This document shows positions 1 to 5,749 of a stretch of 64,000 nt of DNA, in pieces (positions within the stretch are counted from its first letter, which is position 1; every line of letters starts with the position of its first letter). The stretch is from Streptomyces filipinensis (lineage in GTDB: Bacteria > Actinomycetota > Actinomycetes > Streptomycetales > Streptomycetaceae), in NCBI RefSeq assembly GCF_014649495.1, contig NZ_BMTD01000011.1, positions 62,001 to 126,000 on the forward strand, written 5' to 3'. The translations under genes and the position numbers were made by a program. The notes under the pieces were generated by a model that saw only the letters and a list, made by a program, of their open reading frames with translations, was not told where the DNA came from and searched no databases.

Positions 1-1
1 C

Positions 2-997
2 AACGACATCACCGTGGGCCTGCTGCTGCCGGAGAAGGCCAACACCCGCTACGACAAGTTCGACTACCCCATCATTCGGGACAAGGTGGCCGAACTCACC
101 GGCAAGCAGGGCAAGGTCGAGTACCTCAACGCCGACGCGGACGCCTCCCGGCAGGCCTCGCAGATGCAGAAGATGATCGAAGAGAAGGTCGACATCATCC
201 TGCTGGACGCCGTCGACTCGCACGCCGTCGCCTCCGAGGTGACCAAGGCCAAGGACGCCGGCATCCCGGTCATCGCCTACGACCGGCTCGCCGAGGGCCC
301 GATCGACGCCTACATCTCCTTCGACAACGAACTCGTCGGCGAGGTGCAGGGCCGCACCCTGCTGGAGGCCCTCGGCTCGGGCACCGACACCTCCGACAAG
401 ATCGTCATGGTGAACGGCTCGCCCACCGACCCGAACGCCAAGCAGTTCAAGGAGGGCGCGCTCTCCGAGCTCAAGGGCAAGGTGACGATCGCGGAGTCCT
501 ACGACACCACGGACTGGAAGCCGGAGCTCGCCGAGTCCAACATGACCAAGGCGATCGGCCTGATCGGCAAGAGCAACATCGCCGGCGTCTACGCCGCCAA
601 CGACGGCATGGCGGGCGGCGTCATCAAGGCCCTGAAGGCGGCCGGTGTCACCAGCCTGCCCCCGATCACCGGCCAGGACGCGGAACTCGACGCGGTCCAG
701 CGGATCGTGGCCGGCGAGCAGTACATGAGCGTCTACAAGCCCTACCCGGACGAGGCCGAGGCCGCCGCGCAGATGGCCGTCGCCAAGGTGCAGGGCAAGG
801 ACATCCAGTTCGACGCGCTCACCCAGGACAAGGTCGACAGCCCCACCACCAAGGGCATCGCGGCCAAGCTGATCCAGCCGACCGCCCTGACCAAGGGCAC
901 CATCAAGTCCACGGTCGTCGCGGACGGCATCTACTCCGTCAATGACATCTGCACCGCCAAGTACAAGGCGGCCTGCGCGGCGATCGGCCTGAAGTAG
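2..997 (+). CDS. xylF: Sugar ABC transporter substrate-binding protein, xylose type (5' end outside window)
   Basis: This is the C-terminal 331 residues of a periplasmic-binding-protein family 1 sugar receptor; the reading frame is already open at base 2, so the signal peptide and lipobox lie before the window. The core resembles XylF: an N-terminal lobe starting with the GLLLPEK strand, a hinge region near VNGSPTDPNA, and the C-terminal ligand segment TGQDAELDAVQRIVAGEQ followed by YMSVYKPYPDEAEAAA. Two cysteines near the C-terminus (ICTAKYKAAC) could form a disulphide. It would be a lipid-anchored extracellular receptor delivering xylose or a related pentose to an ABC importer. The ATPase and permease that usually follow xylF are not downstream; the next gene is an unrelated regulator. 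They may be upstream, outside view. Sugar specificity is inferred from similarity alone. Confidence 0.9.
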   Translation, partial: NDITVGLLLPEKANTRYDKFDYPIIRDKVAELTGKQGKVEYLNADADASRQASQMQKMIEEKVDIILLDAVDSHAVASEVTKAKDAGIPVIAYDRLAEGPIDAYISFDNELVGEVQGRTLLEALGSGTDTSDKIVMVNGSPTDPNAKQFKEGALSELKGKVTIAESYDTTDWKPELAESNMTKAIGLIGKSNIAGVYAANDGMAGGVIKALKAAGVTSLPPITGQDAELDAVQRIVAGEQYMSVYKPYPDEAEAAAQMAVAKVQGKDIQFDALTQDKVDSPTTKGIAAKLIQPTALTKGTIKSTVVADGIYSVNDICTAKYKAACAAIGLK

Positions 998-1356
998 GGT
1001 CCGGCCGGCCGCGACGGCGCCGCGGTCGAACGACGGCACCGTCACGGCCCTTCCCGCGGAGCGCTTCGCGCCACCCCCGTGTGCGCGATGCCGCGGCCTC
1101 GGAGGACTGGGGAGCCGTGACCGGGGCCGCTCCGGGTGCCACAGGGACACCCGGGGGAAGTGGGACCAACGATGCCTCGGTGGCGTCCGCCCCACCACCA
1201 TCAGCTTGTTGCAATGCGAGGGGCGGAGCCTGCCCGATACCCGGACATAACCTCCTTTCGTGGCGGCCCTGTCGGGGTGAGCCGTGTTGCGGAGCCGTCC
1301 GGCGCCGCGCATAGTTGCGCTGCGGAAGTGGCAGCACACCGGGGGTGAAATGGGCG
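998..1356. other. Intergenic region after the sugar-binding protein gene
   Basis: About 360 bases without a convincing gene. It holds a short hairpin at 1132-1154 (CCGGGTG, 9-base loop, CACCCGG) that may end the xylF transcript, and a promoter-like element just before the next regulator, described separately. Short open frames on both strands here lack ribosome sites and recognisable similarity. Confidence 0.5.
1287..1315 (+). promoter_or_regulatory. Putative promoter of the first LuxR-type regulator
   Basis: TTGCGG at 1287-1292 and CATAGT at 1310-1315 are separated by exactly 17 bases, which fits a HrdB-type promoter. It lies about 40 bases before the likely ATG at 1357. Inferred from spacing and consensus only. 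Confidence 0.4.
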
Positions 1357-2403
1357 ATGGCCAGGCGCGGGGCGGAGGAGCATCCACACGGCGCCGACCG
1401 ACTGTGCGCGGCCGGGGATCGGGTGTATTCCCGTGCCGTACGCCGTGGGCGGGTGCCGCGCACTGATGCCGAGGCGGTGCCCTGCCTGCTGGAGCTGGCC
1501 CTGCTGCACCCGGACCCCGACGACATGGACTGGCTGGTGCCGACCTCTCCGCAGGAGGTCATGACCCGGCTGCTGCGGGGGGTCTACGACGAGGTCAGCG
1601 AGAGTCAGCGCCGGGTGGGCTCGGCGGTCGCCGCCTTCGAGTGGTACGCCGGACTCGGCCGTGAGCTGGGCGCGCTGGCCGCGCCCGCCGAGGGCAGCGC
1701 GATCCGGGTGCTGGACGGGCTGTCCCGGATCCAGGCCGCGATGGACGAGGCGACCGAGGCGTGCACGACCGAGGTGCTCACCGTGCAGCCCGGCGGCATC
1801 CGCCGGGAGGCCGAGCTGACCGAGGGGCTGCACCGGGCGCTGGCCCTGCGCGGCCGGGGCGTGCGCATGCGCGACCTGTACACGCACGTGGCCCGGCACG
1901 GCCAGGGGCTGCTGAACTACCTGGAGCTGATGGGCGACACGGTCGAGGCCCGCACCCTGGACGAGGTCATCGACCGGCTCATCCTGTTCGACCGCACGGT
2001 GGCCTTCATCCCCGCCAACACCGACCGCACGATGGCCCTGGAGCTGCGCCACCCGGCCCTCGTGGAGTACCTGGTGACGGTGTTCGAGCGCCTCTGGCGG
2101 CTCGCCATCCCGCTCACCGCGCCGCTGCCCGACACCGGCATCGAGGGCATCTCGCACCGCGAGCAGTCCATCGCCGCGCTGCTCGCCGAGGGGCACCAGG
2201 ACGCGGTGATCGCCGAGCGGCTGGGCATCAGCGTGCGCACCTGCCGGGCCCACATCGCCCGTCTGTCGGAGACCCTCGGCGCGGCCAGCCGCACCCAGCT
2301 GGGCGTGCGGATCGCCCAGGTCGGTCTGGACGGCCATCGCAGCCCCGGACTGCCGGCCGGCGCGCTCACGGCTCCTGATCAAGAATCCCCGAGCGTGCGA
2401 TGA
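1357..2403 (+). CDS. LuxR-type HTH regulator with TrmB-like sensor domain, paralogue 1 of 3
   Basis: A 348-residue regulator. Residues about 30-55 carry a conserved CLLELALLHPDPDD segment. Residues about 100-250 form a TrmB/PLD-like domain containing LTVQPGG, a basic RMRDLYTHVARHG stretch and the TLDEVIDRLILFDRTVAFIP strand pair. The C-terminus (about 265-325) is a LuxR-type helix-turn-helix with recognition helix SVRTCRAHIARL. I chose ATG 1357, preceded by GGGGGTG; GTG 1345 is an alternative. It is transcribed towards two close paralogues on the other strand, and its last 38 bases overlap the 3' end of the next one. No receiver domain is present, so it probably responds to a ligand or partner rather than a kinase. 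The signal is unknown; the neighbouring peptide is an attractive candidate. Confidence 0.85.
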   Translation: MARRGAEEHPHGADRLCAAGDRVYSRAVRRGRVPRTDAEAVPCLLELALLHPDPDDMDWLVPTSPQEVMTRLLRGVYDEVSESQRRVGSAVAAFEWYAGLGRELGALAAPAEGSAIRVLDGLSRIQAAMDEATEACTTEVLTVQPGGIRREAELTEGLHRALALRGRGVRMRDLYTHVARHGQGLLNYLELMGDTVEARTLDEVIDRLILFDRTVAFIPANTDRTMALELRHPALVEYLVTVFERLWRLAIPLTAPLPDTGIEGISHREQSIAALLAEGHQDAVIAERLGISVRTCRAHIARLSETLGAASRTQLGVRIAQVGLDGHRSPGLPAGALTAPDQESPSVR

Positions 2404-3418
2404 GATAGCCGAGCTGGGCGCGGCTGTCGCTGCCGAGGGTGGTGGCGAGCTTGGCGATGTGCAGGCGGGCGGTGCGGATGTTCATGCCGAGGCGGTCGGC
2501 GATGGCGGCGTCGGTGTGGCCCTCGACCAGGAGCGCGGCGATGGCGCGTTGGCGGGGCGTGACGCCGTTCACCGACGGTGGCTGCACGGCCTTCGGGAAC
2601 ATCGGCGTGGCCAGCCGCCAGAGCCGGTCGAAGGTCGTGACGAAGTACTTGATCAACGCCGGGTGGCGGACCTCCAGGGCGAGCGTGCCGTCGTCGTTGG
2701 CCGGCAGGAAGGCGACCTTGCGGTCGATGACGATGAGCCGGTCCGGCACCTCGTCCAGGCTGCGGGCCTCGGTGTCGCCGTGCCGGAAGGACTCCAGCGG
2801 CCCGTACACGATCGGCACATGGCGCAGGGTGTGCTGGTAGAGGACGCGGATGCGGCCACCGCGGTCCAGCAGCGCCTGGTCGCGCCCGAAGGCGGTGTCG
2901 CGGGCCGCCTCGCCGCGCGCGCCGGTGAGGCCGGCGTGCGGCTGGATGGTGAGCGACTCCTCGCTGGCGTCGACCATCGCGTCGGTGATGGCCTGGTTGA
3001 TCTGCTCGGTGCCGCTGAGCAGGCGCAGCATCGCCGCGCCGGTGTCGGGTGACTGCCGTACATCGATCCGCAGGAGCCGCTCGAACCGCTCCACCAGCCG
3101 GTCCTCGCGCCGCCGTTCCTCGGCGACGCGCGCCGCGGAGGTGCGCAGCAGCCGGTGCAGCGCCGCGGCGGGCGGGACCGGTTCGAGCAGTCCGAGGTCG
3201 TCCAGGGCGGGGTGGAGCAGGCCGAAGTCGGTCAGGCAGGGCGCGTCGGCGGCATCGGCGGCGGGTACGCGCCCTTCCCGCAGGGCGCGTTCGTACAGCT
3301 TCTCCCCGGCGGCGCACAGTTCCTCGACGCCGTGCTCCCGGTGCGTCACGGCCTCGCCCTGCCCGGCCGGCCGGGACTGCCGCTGTGTGTCCTTCCTCGT
3401 CCCTCTCGCCCCCGTCAT
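2366..3418 (-). CDS. LuxR-type HTH regulator with TrmB-like sensor domain, paralogue 2 of 3
   Basis: Up to 350 residues from ATG 3418. The conserved core begins further in, at a GTG giving VTHREHGVEELC, which aligns with the start of paralogue 3, so the real protein may be about 25 residues shorter. It has the same layout as its neighbours: CLTDFGLLHPALDD near the N-terminus, LTIQPHAG and RIRVLYQHTLRHVP in the middle, then a C-terminal HTH with recognition helix NIRTARLHIAKL. Its start lies 4 bases after the stop of paralogue 3, so the two are almost certainly one operon. The shared EARSLDEVPDRLIVIDRKVA block suggests a common ligand class. Function beyond DNA binding is not known. Confidence 0.85.
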   Translation of the reverse strand: MTGARGTRKDTQRQSRPAGQGEAVTHREHGVEELCAAGEKLYERALREGRVPAADAADAPCLTDFGLLHPALDDLGLLEPVPPAAALHRLLRTSAARVAEERRREDRLVERFERLLRIDVRQSPDTGAAMLRLLSGTEQINQAITDAMVDASEESLTIQPHAGLTGARGEAARDTAFGRDQALLDRGGRIRVLYQHTLRHVPIVYGPLESFRHGDTEARSLDEVPDRLIVIDRKVAFLPANDDGTLALEVRHPALIKYFVTTFDRLWRLATPMFPKAVQPPSVNGVTPRQRAIAALLVEGHTDAAIADRLGMNIRTARLHIAKLATTLGSDSRAQLGYLIARSGILDQEP

Positions 3419-3422
3419 CGGT

Positions 3423-4385
3423 TCAGTGGTCCCGGTCCAGCATGCCTGACTGCGCTATGAGATAGCCGAGTTGGGCGCGGCTGCCGCTGCCCAGGGCCTG
3501 CGCGAGCTTGGCGATGTGGGCGCGGCAGGTGCGCACGTTCATGCCCAGGCGGCGCGCTATGGCCTCGTCCACGTGACCCTCCACCAGCAGCTTGGCGATG
3601 GAGTGCTGGATGTCCGTGATGCCGTCCGGGGCGGTCTCGTAGGGTGCGCCGGTGCTCAGTGGCACCGCGCGGGCCCACATGAACTCGAACACCTTGATCA
3701 GGTAGCGCACGAGGCCCGGGTGGCGCAGTTCCAGGGCGACCTGCCGGTCGTCCCGGACGGGGATGAAGGCGACGGCCTCGTCGCAGATGATGAGCCGCTC
3801 CACCAGCTCGTCGATGGTGCGGTACTCCACCTTGCCCTCGGAGAACTGGGACACGTATCCGAGCGTCTCGGGGCTGTAGCGGGCGGTGTGCTGATAGAGC
3901 GTCCGGATGCGCACGCCGCGTTCGAGGAGCGGCCGGTCGCGTTCCAGGCCCTGCAGGAGGGTGTGTTCCAGGCGGCGGCTGGTCGGCTGGACGGTGAGCA
4001 CCTCGGAGCGGCACTCGGCCGTCGCCACGTCGAGCGCCGCGTTGATGCGGTCGAGGCCTTCCAGGACCGAGATGGCGTGCGTGGGGGTCGCGCTCTGCGC
4101 GCTGAGCGTCATGAACGGTTCGAACGCTTCGGCCAGTTCGACCGACAGCCGTCTGCGTTCGGAGATCTCGCGCTCGATCGGGTTGAGCCGCTGGGCCAGG
4201 GCCACCGAGGGAGGGGTGGGGCGCAGCCAGTTCGCGTCGTCGGGGTCCGGGTGGAGAAGGGCGAACTCCATGAGGCAGGGAGCGGGTTCGACCTCCACAC
4301 GGGCTATACGTCCGGTGCGCAGTGCCTTCGCGTAGAGACGACTACCCTCCTCGCAGAGTTCACTCATCGCATGGGGATGTGACAC
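3423..4385 (-). CDS. LuxR-type HTH regulator with TrmB-like sensor domain, paralogue 3 of 3
   Basis: First gene of a two-regulator operon running away from the small peptide gene. I place the start at GTG 4385 (VSHPHAMSELC) because it aligns with paralogue 2; ATG 4433 would put the start inside a palindrome and none of the candidates has a clear ribosome site, so the start is uncertain. The protein has the family blocks CLMEFALLHPDPDD, LTVQPTSRR, RIRTLYQHTARYSP, TIDELVERLIICDEAVAFIP and a C-terminal LuxR-type HTH (recognition helix NVRTCRAHIAKL). It is divergent from the peptide gene across about 130 bases, the usual arrangement for a regulator controlling its neighbour. Confidence 0.85.
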   Translation of the reverse strand: MSHPHAMSELCEEGSRLYAKALRTGRIARVEVEPAPCLMEFALLHPDPDDANWLRPTPPSVALAQRLNPIEREISERRRLSVELAEAFEPFMTLSAQSATPTHAISVLEGLDRINAALDVATAECRSEVLTVQPTSRRLEHTLLQGLERDRPLLERGVRIRTLYQHTARYSPETLGYVSQFSEGKVEYRTIDELVERLIICDEAVAFIPVRDDRQVALELRHPGLVRYLIKVFEFMWARAVPLSTGAPYETAPDGITDIQHSIAKLLVEGHVDEAIARRLGMNVRTCRAHIAKLAQALGSGSRAQLGYLIAQSGMLDRDH

Positions 4386-4423
4386 TTTGGTCCGATTCGA
4401 TGTCAAATCTCCACCCCCCAGGG

Positions 4424-4439
4424 TCCTGAACATGCAGGA
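4424..4439. promoter_or_regulatory. Putative operator between regulator operon and peptide gene
   Basis: TCCTG-AACATG-CAGGA is an inverted repeat with 5-base arms and a 6-base centre, and GAACATG occurs twice in a row across it (4428-4434 and 4438-4444). It sits in the divergent promoter region, where one of the three adjacent LuxR-type regulators could bind. Inferred from symmetry and position. Confidence 0.4.
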
Positions 4440-4519
4440 ACATGATGCATCGATTGTGTGGCCATGACGTGCCCAAATGAGCCATCGTCTTGTTCGACGG
4501 GGGAAGAGGGGACCTTCAA

Positions 4520-4741
4520 GTGAGGACGAAGCCGACTATGCGCAACAAAATGCTTCGGTCGATGCTTGCCGTCACCTTCTCCGCCGTTGTGGCCATTGGC
4601 GCGCTGAGTGGCCTCTGCGGTGCGAAGCGTGACGTCGCGGCGGACACCACGTGGGGAGTGGCTGCTCAGTCGGTCGCTGTGAGTGCCGACAACACGGGGT
4701 CGGCTCATTCCGATGGTGCAGACGACACCACCTGGGGCTGA
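4520..4741 (+). CDS. Small secreted peptide with duplicated DTTWG motif
   Basis: A 73-residue peptide starting at GTG 4520, chosen because AGGGGAC lies 7 bases upstream; ATG 4538 is a later option. The N-terminus is a signal peptide: basic (RTKPTMRNKMLRS), then a hydrophobic stretch MLAVTFSAVVAIGALSG, then CGAKRDVAA where cleavage is likely. The mature part is short, acidic and polar, and contains DTTWG twice: residues 42-46, right after the likely cleavage site, and 69-73, the exact C-terminus. Cys33 does not fit a lipobox well. The start of the next gene follows the stop by 3 bases in the same frame. I do not recognise a family. It could be a secreted signal read by the adjacent regulators or a precursor for modification at the tryptophans; neither is shown. 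Confidence 0.8.
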   Translation: MRTKPTMRNKMLRSMLAVTFSAVVAIGALSGLCGAKRDVAADTTWGVAAQSVAVSADNTGSAHSDGADDTTWG

Positions 4742-4744
4742 CTG

Positions 4745-5080
4745 ATGACTACTCCACCCGACGACCGTTCCTTCCGCCGTGAAATGGCCACGGCCTACCG
4801 CTCCGGATGGCACTTCATCGACCTGGTCACCGCCATCCCCCACAGTGGTGACTCGTTGATGGTGACCGTGTTCGGGGAGCCGGTCGTCGTCACCCGCGAC
4901 GACGACGAGGACGTGCGGGCGTACCGCTGCCTGCGCAAGCCGCGTGGCGCGCCCCAGCCGGTACGGTGTGCGATCCGGTACGGAATGATCTTTGTGAACC
5001 TCGACCAGCGGGACCATCGGCTCGCCGAGCCGACGGACCAGGACCTGAGGACCATCTCGGCCACCCCCCGCAGTGCCTGA
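4745..5080 (+). CDS. Minimal Rieske-like protein lacking the cluster histidines
   Basis: A 111-residue protein that reads like the N-terminal Rieske domain of aromatic-ring-hydroxylating oxygenases: SGWHFIDLVTAIPHSGDS, then FGEPVVVTRDDDEDVRAYRC, then YGMIFVNLDQ, which resembles the start of the oxygenase domain. The canonical cluster motif CxH...CxxH is degraded to C62-L-R64 and C75-A-I-R78, and the usual segment between the halves is shortened, so a normal Cys2His2 [2Fe-2S] cluster cannot form. The catalytic domain is absent. The gene begins 3 bases after the peptide stop and is probably translationally coupled to it. It may act on, carry or bind the peptide. Similarity to Rieske proteins is my reading of the pattern; activity is unknown. 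Confidence 0.75.
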   Translation: MTTPPDDRSFRREMATAYRSGWHFIDLVTAIPHSGDSLMVTVFGEPVVVTRDDDEDVRAYRCLRKPRGAPQPVRCAIRYGMIFVNLDQRDHRLAEPTDQDLRTISATPRSA

Positions 5081-5123
5081 CGCGATTCCCCCGTCGTAAA
5101 AGATCGCTCAGGCGCTTCCCCCC

Positions 5124-5164
5124 GCAGCGGCGTCACCGTGACCTGAACACGGTGACGCCGCTGC
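5124..5164. terminator. Strong terminator hairpin
   Basis: GCAGCGGCGTCACCGTG (5124-5140) and its exact reverse complement (5148-5164) make a perfect 17-bp stem with a 7-base loop. It ends the peptide/Rieske-like transcript and, being symmetrical, can serve the convergent gene too. No U-tract follows, as is common in Streptomyces. Confidence 0.85.
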
Positions 5165-5228
5165 AGTCTTCCGGGGCGGGGTCGGGCGTTGCGCGCGATG
5201 GGCGCGCTTCCACGGTGACCGAAAGTGC

Positions 5229-5621
5229 TCAGCCGCGCCCCAGTGTCCGCTCCACCTCGATCTCGATCACCACACGTGCCGGATTCGGCGACGGCACCCG
5301 CTGGTACCGCTCGGCGTAGCGCTTCTCCGCCTCGGCGACCCGGTCCGGTTCCGTCCGCACCCGCGCCCGTCCCTCCAGGGTGGCCCAGCGCCGGCCGTCC
5401 ACCTGGCACACCGCGACCCGGGCGCCCTCGGCCCCGGCCGCGCGCACGTGCCGCGCCTTCGCGCTCGCCCCGTTGGTGATCACCCGGGCCAGCCCGGCCT
5501 CCGCGTCGTACGTCACCCCCACCGGCACCACGTGGGGACTGCCGTCGGGCCGCAGCGTCGTCAGCGTGCACAGGTGACGTTCTCGCCAGAAGTCCAGGAA
5601 CAGCTCGGGGTGCTTCGTCAT
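5229..5621 (-). CDS. PPOX-class flavin/F420-dependent oxidoreductase family protein
   Basis: A 130-residue protein of the pyridoxamine-5'-phosphate-oxidase-like split-barrel fold. Typical strands are CTLTTLRPDGSPHVVPVG near the N-terminus, ARVITNGASAKARHVRA, and a C-terminal IEIEVERTL strand. The length and pattern match small actinobacterial F420- or FMN-dependent reductases. The substrate cannot be deduced. It is transcribed divergently from clpB and shares the short intergenic region with the HAIR operator, so a heat-shock link is possible but not shown. Confidence 0.85.
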   Translation of the reverse strand: MTKHPELFLDFWRERHLCTLTTLRPDGSPHVVPVGVTYDAEAGLARVITNGASAKARHVRAAGAEGARVAVCQVDGRRWATLEGRARVRTEPDRVAEAEKRYAERYQRVPSPNPARVVIEIEVERTLGRG

Positions 5622-5657
5622 GCCCGCAACCTAGCCCCCGCAGGCGAACCTCCCTAC

Positions 5658-5678
5658 CTTGAGCGGAATGGACTCAAC
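5658..5678. promoter_or_regulatory. HAIR element (HspR operator) upstream of clpB
   Basis: CTTGAGC-N7-ACTCAAC matches the HAIR consensus CTTGAGT-N7-ACTCAAG with one mismatch per arm. HspR is known to repress clpB, dnaK and lon in Streptomyces through such sites. It lies about 70 bases before the clpB start. Confidence 0.9.
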
Positions 5679-5749
5679 TTTGTGTACGCTGGTTAAGTCA
5701 GCGCTGGAGAGTGGCCGAGAGCCTGTGGCCGAGGAGGAGAACGGACGAC

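Noticed and set aside
1201-2382. Long reverse-strand frame opposite the first regulator
   Set aside because: It is a GC-driven shadow: low-complexity Gly/Val/Gln/His sequence with no family features, while the forward frame is a clear regulator.
4433-4433. ATG at 4433 as the start of the third LuxR-type regulator
   Set aside because: It lies inside the palindrome TCCTG-N6-CAGGA, has no ribosome site and adds residues not shared with the paralogues; a start near 4385 fits the alignment better.
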